Source: Variovorax boronicumulans (GTDB taxonomy: Bacteria; Pseudomonadota; Gammaproteobacteria; Burkholderiales; Burkholderiaceae_C). From it: a DNA stretch of 64,000 nucleotides. The position numbers were made by a program, and so were the translations under genes. The DNA is taken from NCBI RefSeq assembly GCF_019352895.1, contig NZ_JAAAFX010000004.1, positions 496,001-560,000 on the forward strand, read 5' to 3'. Below the pieces are notes generated by a model, which worked only from the letters and a program-made list of their open reading frames with translations, did no database searches and was not told the DNA's origin. Below are positions 1-12,000 of this stretch, piece by piece (the stretch's first letter is position 1; the number at the start of each line of letters is the position of its first letter).

Positions 1-3000
1 TGCCCTTGCCGATGTCGCCACCGGCCTCGATCGTCACGCCGGCCGCGGGTGCGGCGTCGGCCACGATGTCCAGCCGCGTGTCGCCGCCGTCGCGCACGTC
101 GCCGCCGGCCTTGATGCGCACCGCGTCGGCCGTGCCGTTGCCGGTGGAGATGCCGGTGATGATGGCGTCGGTCAGCGTGTCGATGCGCACCGTGCCCACG
201 TCGCCGCGCAGCGTGGCGCCGTCGGCCATCGTCAGTTCGCCGGCCGACAGCTTGAGGTTCGAAGCCGTCGAGCGCACCGACGACGTGGCGGCCATGGCCA
301 GCGTCAGCCCCGCGCTCAGGTCGACCGCGCCGGCCGCCTGCACTGCGCCGTAGAGGCGCAGGTCCACGTCGCCCGACAGGCTGGCGCCGCCGCCGGCCGT
401 GACGTCGCCGAAGTTCAGGTAGCGACCGCGCGGGCCGTTCAGGTGGATGTCTTGCGCGGCCTGGGCCGTGATGCGGCCGGTGGTGCCGGTCACGCCCACG
501 TCCAGCGCGCCCGCGCCGGCTGCGCCGATGTTGCCGTTGCGCGCGGTCAGGTCGATGTTGCTGGCCAGCACGTTGAGCCCGTTGTCGCCGATCGCGTCCA
601 GGATCGAACCCTCGGCCATGAGCTTGGCGGTCTGGCGCGAGAACACGGTGTCGAGGTTGAGGTCGCCCTCCTCCTCGATCTCGATGTTGTCCGAGGCGCG
701 CGCAGTCAGCGTGGCACCGTCGCGCAGCTTGAGGCGCAGCGGCTGCGACTGGCCCGCGTTCACGCCGTCGCCCGGCACGTAGCCGATGCCGCCGTAGGCC
801 GCCTCGAGCACCAGGTTGCCGGTCTGCAGCGGGCCCGACGTCGGCAGCGCGTTGGTGATCGAGCCGCGCACCTTGATGCGCGTCTCGCCCGTCACGTCGA
901 TGCTGCCCAGGCGCGCGCTGCCCATCGAGGCCAGGAAGGCCGAGCCGATGTCGGTGCCGGCCACCGGCGCGGCCGTGACCGAGGCGTTGAAGGCATCGAG
1001 CGCGCTGAAGTTCACCGGCGCGCGGCGCAGCACCGTGATGGCGCTGTCGGTCACCACGATGTCGGAGCGTTCGGCCGAGGCCAGCGCCACCTTCATCTCG
1101 TCGGTCAGGTTGCGCGGATCGATGTTGGTCGGCACCACCACCGCGCCCTGGGTCTCGCCGATGGCGATGCCCGCCTGCAGCGTCACGTTGCGGCCCGACA
1201 CGTTGGCGCTCTTGACCACCGGGTTGGTGTTGGTCACGTCCTTGAGCAGGCCGGCGCTGATCGAAATGCCCAGCTCGCGGTCGGTCCACGAGGACTTGGC
1301 CAGGATCGCGTCGCGCTCGGCGGTGCTGGCCTGGTAGCGGAAGCCACTGTCGTAGCTGGCGCTGAAGCCGCCCACCTTCTCGTTGAGCGCGTGGTAGCTG
1401 GCGGTGCGCTCGGTCTCGAACGCAGCGATGGCCGCGGCGCTCTGCTGCGGCGTCTGGCCGGCCACGGTCAGGCCCTGGCGCTCGGCCGCCGAGGCCTGGT
1501 ACTTGAAGGCCGGGTCGTAGGCGCTGGCGTCGGGCTGCGTGCTGCGGATCTGCCAGTACAGCTTGTATTCCTGCGTCAGTCCCTGCTCGAAGGACTTCAT
1601 CGCCTGCGCCTGGTTGGCCTTGTTCTCGTCCGTGCCGGCGCGCAGGCCCGAGGCGTCCCAGAAGGCCAGCAGTTCGTTCCAGGTGCGGGTGTCGACCGAC
1701 TCGATCGGGTTGTTGTCGATGATCCGGCCCGGCGTCTTGAGCAGCACGTCGCCTCCGGTGGACACCACCGTGTCGACCAGCAGGTGGCCGGCGGTGTTGC
1801 CCGACCAGGCCTGCGTCTCGATGCCGATGTCGCCCTGGGCCGAAGCCCTGAGGCCGAACAGCCCGCGCTTGGAAATGTCGTCGCTGTAGCCGACGTTGAC
1901 CTTGAGCGGTGCGGCGATGCCGCCGATGGCGCCGTTCTGCGACGTCAGGTCGACCCGGTCGCCCTGGATCAGCGATGTCGCGCCGTTGGCCGCCACGATG
2001 CTGCCGTCGGAGCGCAGCGTGACGCGTCCCTTGCCGTCGAGTGCGCTGCCGCCGGCCGTGACGCGGCCCACGTTCAGCGCGCCCACGGTCTGCTCGACGT
2101 TGACGTTGCCCTGCGCGGCTGCCGCATCGAGTTTTCCGCCATTGACCGCCACCGCGATCGCCTTCGCCGGGTCGTTGCCCAGCGCACCGCCCACGTTGCC
2201 GGTGGCGTTGAGCACGACGTTCTTGCCGGTCACCAGCGCCGTGTCGTTGAGCTGCACGATCGAGCGGTCGGCCGTCGACCCGCCCGCCACGCCGCTGCCG
2301 GCGTTGACCGTGGTCGTGCCGCTGCTGTTGCGGATCTCGCCCTTGAGCAGCACGTCGGCGGCCGAGTTGACCGTGACCGTGCCCGTGTTGGCGCCGTGGA
2401 ATTCGATGTTGATCTTGTTGTCGGCCGTGAGCGTCTTGGTCGTGATGGTCGTGGTCGGCGTGGTCTCGGTGAACTTCTGGTGGTAGTTGCCCGCGATGCA
2501 CAGCGTCCACCAGTTGCAGGTCGACCACTCGTCAGTCTTGACCCACAGCGAATCGCCGGTCTTGTGGGTCTCGGCGTTCTGGGTGTACGGGGTCCCGGTC
2601 TTGCTCTTGTCGGTGTACAGGTAGGTGCCGTTGTCCAGCCGGTAGCTGTCGAGGATGAAGGGGCCGGACTGGCTGACCACCTCGCCGGTCGGGCCGGTGC
2701 GCAGGCTGGACGAGCCGAAGAACTGCGCGCCCTTGTAGTGCCAGTAGCTGATGGTCGAGTTGTCGGTGCCGGTGGTCCAGGCGTAGCGCAGGCCGGTCTG
2801 CGGCGCATAGGTGGTCGCACGGCCGTCGGTGCCGGCCAGCACGTTGGTGTCGGCCTGGCCGTTGACCGTGAGCACGCCGTTCTCGCGCTTGTACACCGTG
2901 TGCGTCGACACCAGCTGGCTGCCGTTGCCGATGCTCTGGATGTCGGTGATGTCGATGATTCCGGCGATGCCGCGGCCGGTGCCGGTGCTGTCCTTGCCGG

Positions 3001-6000
3001 TGTCGAGCTTGTTGATCACCACCGACAGGCCGGTCGGGTTGTTGACCACGATCTGGCCGTAGCCGTCGAGCGCGCGCAGCGTGCCCGAACCGTTGGTCGA
3101 GGTGTTCATGATCTGGCCGTACACCTGGATGTAGCCGCCGCTGACCTGCGTGCCGTCGAGCTCGAAGCGGTTGTTCACCACGTCGTAGCTCGCGCCGATG
3201 TTGCCGTAGTCCGACACCAGCTGGTACAGCCCGCCGGACACGGCCGTGCGCGTGGCCCAGTCAGCGGTGTGGCGATCGGCCTTGGCGAAGTCCATGCCGA
3301 CCTCGAGCCGCTTCTGCAGCGCGTCGTAGGTCACGACGCCCGCCGCCACCGTGTAGGTGGTGTAGCGCAGCGCGTCCTTGGTCGCGCCGGTGGCGTTGTT
3401 GTAGGCCGTGACGGCGTTGTCCAGCGAGGTCTGCGACAGGCCGAAGAAACTGGCCGTGCCGGTGAGCTTGGGCGCCGCAGGCAGGTCGATCTTCCAGTCC
3501 GCGATGCCGCTCTGCACCAGGCTGTTGATGTTGAGGTAGCGCGCGCTCAGGAACACGCTGCCGTTGGCCACGATGCCGCCACCCAGCGGCGTGCCGTTGT
3601 CCTTGATCGAGGCCGGGTCGCCGCCCACGTGGAAGAAGTTGTCCACGTAGCTCTGCACGAAGTCGCCGTTGTCGGCCTTGATGTCCACCGTGCCGGCGCG
3701 GATGCTGCCGTTCGACAGGATGCTGCCCGCGGCGCTCTTCACCGTGACCGAGCCGCGCAGGTTGCTGATATCGCCCGCCAGCTCGATGTTCGGCGCCGGT
3801 GCCAGCACGGTGGCGCCGGCCGCGGTCGCGTCGTAGGTGCTGGTGATGTTGATCGAGGGCTTGGGCGCCGCGCTGGTGTCGCGCGTGAGCACCTGCAGCG
3901 CGCTCGCGCCCGTGCCGGTGCTGTTGATGGCATTGATGTCTGCGCCCGAATGCACCAGCACGCCGTTGAAGCGCACCGTGCCGCCGTCGTCGCTGTTCAC
4001 CGTCAGGTTCTTCACCTTGAGGAAGTTCGGTGTGTTGTTGACGATGTCGATCTGCGCATCGCCCGGTGCGTTGAGCTGGCCCTTGCCTTCGAGCACGTCG
4101 CCCGAGGTGCGGATGTTGCCCAGCTTGACCGTGATGTCGTTGACCGTGATGAAGTCCGCGATCGGCCCGTTGGCCGGGGTGGTCGACTGCTGGCCCAGCG
4201 TGCTGTTGAGCTGCACCAGGTTGGTGGCGGCGCTGGTCTTCTGGCCGATCGAGGTGTCGAGCGCGGTGGCGGTCTGGCTCACCACCTGCACATAGCCGGT
4301 GGTGGCGTTGGCGAACTTGCCGGCCTCGGAGTCGATGGTGACCGCGGCGCTGGCGATGCCGTTGCGCGCCGCGTCCGCATTGCTGCGCGCGGTGTTGATC
4401 GCCGTCACCACGCCGTCCTGGCTGCCGTCGCTCTTCTTGAAGTCGTTGGCCAGCTTCGCCTGGTTGGCACTGATGGTGGTGTTGTTGTTGGCGATCTTGC
4501 TCGAGGCGGCATCGATGGCCGCGCTCTGCGTCGACACGCTGGTCAGCAGCGTCTTGATCTCGCCGGCCCGGGACAGGATGCTGGCCTGGCGGGTGTCGAT
4601 CTCGGCCTGCTTGGCCATGTAGGCGGCCGAGCCGTAGGCCAGGGCCTGCATGTCGCTGCGCAGGCCCCCGATCTCGCCCAGCAACCCGTCGATGACGGTG
4701 TTCTTCTGCGCGATGGTCGTCAGCGCGTTCGTGTTCAGCGTGCGGTTCTGCTGGATCGCCGCCAGCTGCGTCGCGTTGTCGCTGATCAGCGCCTGCGTCG
4801 CCACGTAGGTGGTGTTGCCGGCGCTGAAGTTCGCCAGCGACTTGAGCTGGGTGTCGATGCCGGCGTTGGCCGTGGCCAGCGTGCCGGTGTCGGTGACGAT
4901 GCTGCCGACGCTGGTGCCGATCTGGTTGGCCGAGCCGATCGCCGCGGTCGTCGTGGCCTGGATCAGCTGGCCGCTGCCGGTCGCCTTGCCGGTCTCGCTC
5001 ATCAGCTGCATCTGGTACTGCTTGATCTGCGTCTCGGCGATCTGGCGCGGGCTCGGGTTGCTCCACTGGCCCGGATTGATCACCGGTTGGCCGGTGGCAG
5101 GGTCGAGCGTGATCGTGCCGTCGGCGTTGCCCTTGGCCAGGCCGAGCTCGACCAGCTTGAACATCAGGAAGTTGATCTCCGCCTGGTAGGCGCCGCGCGC
5201 AACCTCGTCCGACGCGTACTGCGACATCAGGCTGCGCAGCTTCATGATGCGCTCCTGGATGTCGGCGCCGATGCCCTTGCCCAGCTCGACCGAGTAGGTC
5301 ACGCCCTTGCTGGCGGTCGACTTCATGCGCCACAGCACCCGCTGGCCGACCTGCACGTACTTGTTCTCGTCGGTCGTCATGTTGCCGTCCTTGTCCACGA
5401 ACTGGCCCAGGTCGTTGGTCTGGAAGACCTTGGCATACACCGGTGCCGAGACCGGATTGCCCGCCGCGTCGATGAGTTCGATCTCGAAGGTCAGCGAGGC
5501 GCGGCGGTTGATGCCGGTCATGGCGATGCCGTCGACATGCACCACGGCGCTGCCGGTCGAACTCGTCGAGCCGCCGATCACGTCGAAGGACACGTCGCCG
5601 CCGCCGAACAGGTTGCTGATGCCGCTCGCGATGGCGGCCAGCGCCTCGCGATAGAGGTCCTTGCCGATGCCCTTGGCATTGACGCTGACGATGCCCTTGT
5701 CGGCATACAGCGCGATGTCCTCGGCCGACTCGACCTTGCTGCCGGTGGCCAGGCTCACGCGCGCATTGCTGTTCACGTTGGCCTGCGCGTCGGGATCGGT
5801 GGTGATCGGGATCGCGGTCTTGTTCCAGAGGTTGACCGTCGCGTTCGCGTCGATGCGCGTGCGCGTGCCGTCGTAGCCCTGGCCGCCCGAAAGCATCACC
5901 GAGCCGTCGTCGGCGCGCAGCAGCGCGTTGGTGCCGACGATGGCCTGGTTGTTGCCGTTGTAGACCGCGTAGGCGCGGCCCGAGGGCGCGCCCGCCAGGC

Positions 6001-9000
6001 CGTAGACGTTGGCCTGGGCCCGTGCGTCGAGCGCCACGGTGGCGTGCGCGCCGGCATTGATGTCGCCGTTGTCGCTGGTCACGCTCGCCCCGTCGCCGAA
6101 GGACACGGTGGCATCGGCGCGGTTCACGTTCACGTTCGAGACCGAACGCGCCACCGAGATCAGGCCGCCCGAATCGAGCCGCACCTTGTCGCGCGCCACG
6201 ATGTCGTTGAAGGCGTCCATGTCCAGGCGCGCGACGCCGGCCGAAGGCAGCAGCGCATGCACCTTGGCGCCGGCGCCGATCGCGGCGGTGGTGATGTGCG
6301 AGATGTCGGTCTGGCTCGAGGCCGCGGGCAGGTCGATCACGCCGCCCGAACCCGAGTCGACGTTGAAGCCTGCTGTGTCGCCGTTGCTCGAACCGATCCA
6401 GTCCTTGCGGCTGCTGTTGCTCGCGGTGATCTTGATCTCGTTGGCCGAGACCACGCCGTTGTCGCCGATCGCGGCCGTGACCGTGCTGTTCACCGTGTTC
6501 ACCGCCTTGGCGCCGCTCGCGCCCACCACCGAGGCGTTGACGCTGTTGACGGTGGCGTTGAAGTCGGTGGTGTGGCGCGCATCGAGCGAGAACTTCTTCG
6601 CCGCGATGCGGTGCGAGCCGTCGCCGCTGCCGGTCGTGGCCTGCGTGAGGCTGGTGCCGGCGGTGGTGGCGGTCGCGGCCGAGCCCGCGATCAGGCCGCC
6701 GCTGCCCGAGGTGGCGTTGGCGCGGTTGGTGTCGGTGCCGTCGGCGCTGAGCGCGACCTGCGTCATCAGCGTGGTGTTGGCGACCGGGGCCGCGACCTGG
6801 ACGTTGTCGCCCAGCGCGGCCTGCGTCACCGTGTTCGAGGTGGCGCGCGCGTCGTTGAAGCCCGCCGCCACGATGCCGCCCGCGAAGCCCGAGGCATCGG
6901 CCTGCTGGCGCGTGTTGTTGAGCGCGTTCACCGCGGCCGTGCCGGTCAGCGTGAGCGTGCTGCCGTCGCCCACGCGGCTGTTGACGCGGCTGTCGGTGTC
7001 GGCATGGGCCGCGGTCGCCGTGAGGCCGGCGAACAGCGCGCCCGAGGCGCCGGTGGCGTTGGCCGACACATCGGGCCCGCTGCCCGCGAGCTGCTGCGCG
7101 GCCGAGACCGTGAGGTTGCGGCCACTCAGCTGCGTGCCGCTGCCCAGGTAGGCATCGACGCGCGAGACCGCCTCGGCCGTGGCCACCGCGGCGCCCGCGG
7201 CGGCCGTGAAGCTCAGGTTCACGCCCAGCGATTCGGCCTGCGCGCGGGTCTTGCCCGTGGCCGCGATGCGCGCGTCCTCGGACAGGCGGATGTCGCCGCC
7301 GCTGACGAAGGCGCTGACTTCGGGCGTGGCCTTGGCCGTCGCGACCGAGCCGCTCAGCGCCAGGCCCAGGCCGGCCGCCGCCGCCACCGCATGGCTCTGG
7401 GCCTGCACGTCGGATGCCGCCTCGACCGTCAACGCGCGCACCGCGTCGCCCGTGGCTGCCCCGATCTGCGCACCGCTGCCGATCGACGCACTCGTCGAGC
7501 CGTCGATGACGCTGCTGGCGATCGATGCGCCGGCCACGTAGGCCCCGACGCTCGCGCCATAGGCTTCGGCGTTGAGCGAACGCGTGTCGGTGGCGTTCAC
7601 CAGCACCTCGTCGGCCTTGTGGATGGTCAGGTTGTTGCCGATGGCCGCGCGGGTCACGCTGTTGTCGGCCAGGCTCGCGTAGGCCGCATTGAGCGCGATC
7701 ACGCCGCCGGTGCCCGCGAAGCCCAGGGCCTGCGCCTTCTCGGCCAGCGAGGCCGCCACCCGCAGGTCGCCGCCCGCGCTGACCGTCACGTTGTTGCCCA
7801 CCAGCGCCCGGTTGGCGAGCTGGAAGTTGCCGATGCCCACGCCGGCGCCGAGGCCCAGCGCGCCGACCGACACCGCGCCGGTCTTCATGCCGAAGTCCAG
7901 CGTGCCGTGCGCGCTCACGCCCACGTCGCGGCCGGCCACGAGCACCGCGCCGTCGCCCACCTGCGCCGCGTTGCCCGAGGGCTGCGGCGCGCTCAGCGAA
8001 CTGGAGATGCTCACGGCCGAGCGCTTGCTCTGCGCGGTGGCCGCGATGTCGCGGGTGCGCGCGTCGTCCGATACGGCCAGCATGCGACCCACCGTGTCGT
8101 CGCTGGCCTGCGCATCGGCTTCCTGGTTCACGTTGCGCGGGTTGCCCGCGTGCGAGAGCTGGTCGGTCGCGTCCTGGCTCAGCGCCTCGCCGATGCCGTA
8201 GACCGCGATGCCGCCGGCCAGGCCCACCAGGCCGCCCGCGCCGCTGACCACCGTGGTCGTGTAGTCCTGGCGGCTCAGCGCGTTGACGCCGATGTCGCGC
8301 GCGGCATTCACCTTCGCGTTGCTGCCGATCGAGGCCGTGGTGCGGTTGTTCACCGTGCCCACGTCCACCGCGCCAGCCAGCGCGCCGGCGCCCAGCGCCA
8401 GCGAGCCGGTGACCACCTGCGAGCGCAGCTGATTGCGCGCGCTGACGTTCACGTCCTGCGCGGCGTTGGCGCCGGCGTTGACCTGGTTGATCTTCGCGCC
8501 GTTGCCGATCGAGGCCTGGGTGTCCGAGCGCACCGACTCGACCGAGATCGCGCCCGAGATGCCCGCATAGAGCCCGGCCGCGCCGCTCGCGACCACGGTG
8601 AACAGGTCTTCCGAAGACGTGGCCTGCACCTGCACGCCACGCGCATCGGCGATGGTCGCGTCTTCGTCGCGGCCGCTGAAGGCCGTCATGTCGTTGCCCG
8701 TGCCGTTGCCCAGCGCATTCACCGTCACGCCGTCGCCGATGCCGGCCTGGGTGGTCTTGGTGAGGCTGCTCACGCCCACGGCCGCGCCCACGCCGGCCGC
8801 GCCGATGCCGGCCGCTGCGGCGCCCGCGACCATGTTGGTCTGGGTGTCGTCGCGTGCCGCCACGCGCACGTTGCCGCCGGCGTCGATGCGGGTCGTGCCC
8901 GCGCCCACCAGCGCCTGCGTGGTGTTGGCGACGGACACCACCGCCACCGAGCCCGCCACCGCGACCGTGCCCGCCGCCGACAGGCCCACGCCCATGTCGA

Positions 9001-12000
9001 GCACCTGGGTCTGGGCCTCGGCCAGCACCTGCACGTCGCGCGCGGCCTGGACCTGCGCGCCCGAGGCGATGGCCGCCTGCGTGGTGTTCTTGCTCACGAA
9101 CACGTCGGCGCCCGCACCCACGGCCACAGCACCCGCGCCCGAGGCCGCACCGGCCAGGCCCAGGTGGAACTGCTCGTTGCCGGCCGCGACGCGCACCGAT
9201 TGCGCGGCGTCGGCCACGTCGGCCGTCTGATTGATCTTGGCGCCTTCAGCGATCTGCGCGCGCGTATCGGTGTCCACGGTGGACACGTTGGCGCCCAGCG
9301 TGATCGCCGCGGCGCCCGCGCCCGCGCCCGTGACCGCATAGGCCTTGACGCTGTCGCTGTTGGTGGCCGTCACGCCCAGGCCCTGCAGGGCCTCGGTGCG
9401 CGCGGTGGCGGTGCGCTGCTGCGTGAGCGCCTTGAAGGCGTCGCGCCCGCCGATGCCGTTGCCCTGGGCGTCGGTCGGCGCCAGGCCGCCCTTGGTCACG
9501 CGGCCGTCGCCGGTGATCGCGCCGCCGTAGGCGATGTCGTAGTGGCCGGTGGCCGCCTGCAGCGCCGTGCCGTAGCCCAGCGCCTGCACGTTGGCGTTCT
9601 CGCCGATGCGCGCCAGCGTGGTCTTGTCGAGCACCACCACGCCGGCCGCCGCGCCCACCGCGGCCGAGCCGCCGGCCGCCGCGCTGCCCGCGATCAGGTC
9701 GACGGCGGTGCGGCCGTCGGCCGCCACCAGCGCGTTGCCGCGCGCGCGCAGCGTGGCGCCGTCGCCGACGCGCGCCTCGGTGTCGGTCTTGAGCGTGAAG
9801 ACCGCGGCCGAGCCGGCCAGGCCGGCCGAACCGCCGGCGCCGAAGCCGATGCTGCTCAGGCGCAGGTCTTCCTGCGAATTGGCCTTGACCGTGAGGTTCT
9901 GGCCGGCCTCGACCCAGGCGTTGCCGCCGATCCAGGCCTGCGTGGTCTTCGACAGCACGCCCACGTCGCCCGCGGCACCGCCGCCGACCGAGCCGCCGCC
10001 GCCCGCGCCCGCCACCACGTCGAACACCGTGGTGTCGTCGCTCGCGGACACGGCCACGCTCTGCTGGCCGGGCGTCGCGCCCTTGTTGAGCTGCACGCCG
10101 TCGCCCAGGTAGGCCTGGGTCTGCGCGTTGAGCACGTTGACGATGGCCGATCCGCCCACTGCGACCGAGCCCGCGCCCGCGGCGCCGACGGCGAAGGTCT
10201 TGAGGTCTTCCGATGCCGCGGCCGCGACGCGGGCCGCCCCGTCGACGCGGGCCTGCACGCCCTTGCCGACGAAGGCACGGGTCTCGTTCTCGATGGTGTG
10301 CACGGCCGCGGCCACGCCCACGCCGACCGAGCCGCCCACCGCCACGCCGCTCACGATGTCGAACACCGACAGCGCGTTCTTCGCATCGAGCGAGAGATTG
10401 CCGCCGGTCTGCAGCCGGGTCGCGGCCGAGTCGGCGACGTACGCCTGCGCCGTGTTCTTGGTGGTCAGCACGTTGGCCACGCCGGCCACGGCCACGTTGC
10501 CGCCGGCCGCGCCGCTGAAGCCGATCAGGTTCACGTCCTGCAGGTTCGTTGCGCCCAGGCGGATGCCGCCCGCGCCGTTCACCTCGGCCCCGGTACCGAT
10601 GTAGGCGCTGGTGTCGTTGTGGCTCGAGACCACCGCGCTCGACACGCCCACGCCGACCTTGCCGGCCAGCGCCGCCGCCGCGGCCAGCGAGGTGGCGCCG
10701 GTGTCGTTGAGGCTGGTCAGCGCGACCTCGCCGGTGGTGCGCACCTTGGCGCCGTTGCCGATCGCGACCTCGGTGGTGTCGGTGAACACGTTGACCGCGA
10801 AGGCGCCGGCCACCGAGACGTTGTCGCCGGCCGCGCCGGACACGGCTTCGGTGTAGTAGTTGGTGCCGCCGATCAGCGGGCCGCTGGTGAGGCGGTCGGG
10901 CAGGTTCTTGATGTCGTCCACGCCCGCGACCTGCAGCGACACGCCGGGCGTGCTGACCTTCAGGTTCTGCGCGTTGAGCGACAGGCTGGCCGCATCGACC
11001 TGCGCGTTGTCGCCCAGCGTGGCCTTGTACTGGTTGTTCGAGACCACGGTGGCCACCGAGGCGCCCACGCCCACGGTGCCGGCCTTGGCCGCGGCCCAGG
11101 CCTTGGCGCCGAGCAGGCTGGTGTTGGTCGCGTCGAGCCGGATGTTGCCGGCCTGGTCGATGCGCGCGTTGGCGCCGATCGAGGCCAGCGTCTGCGCGTT
11201 CGACACCGCGACCGCGAAGGCCCCGGCCACGCCGACCTTGCTGGCGCCGGCGCCGGCCACGCCCTCGGCCGCGAGCTTGCGGGCGAAGGCGGGCGAGGTG
11301 TTCTGCGTCGAGGCGGCGGTGACCGACAGGTCGCCCACCTTGGTGATGTGCGTGTTGTCGGCCAGCGAAGCCACGGTGCTGTTGTTGGCGATGCTGATGC
11401 CCACGCCGACGGCCACGCCGACCTGCGTCTTGGCATCGACCGCATCGCCCGCGCCACGCGCGCTGAAGTTGCTGTCGTTGTTCGCGGCCACGCTCATGAC
11501 GCCGCCCGCGGCCAGGGTGCGGCCGCCGGTCACGGCCGCCTGCACGTCGTCGTCGAGCACGTTCACGCCCACGGCCGCCGCGATCGCGACCTTGCCGCCG
11601 CCCTGCGTGCCCTGGTTGGTCTGGCCGTTCTGGTTGTTGGCGAGCGTCTTGCTGCTGGTCGCGCTGTCGGCCTGCGCCTTGTTGTCGTCGTAGGTCTTCG
11701 AAGCCTGCGAGCCGCCGGCACTGGCCGTGGCGTCGGCCGTGTAGGCGCGCGTGGCGCTGGCCGACAGGCCCAGCTTGCCGCCGGCCGACAGGTCGCGGTC
11801 GAGCACGGCCTGCGTCGTGCTGTTGCTGGTGATCACGCCCGCGGCCGCGCCGATCGCGGCGGTGCCGGACTTGGCCTCGCCCTTGGCGGTGGCGGTGTGG
11901 GTGCCGCTGCTGGTGGCCTGCAGCGCCACGTCGCCGCTGGCCGCAATGCCCGCGCCGGACTGGATCAGCGCCTGCGTGCTCTGCTTGAGCGTGGTCACGG

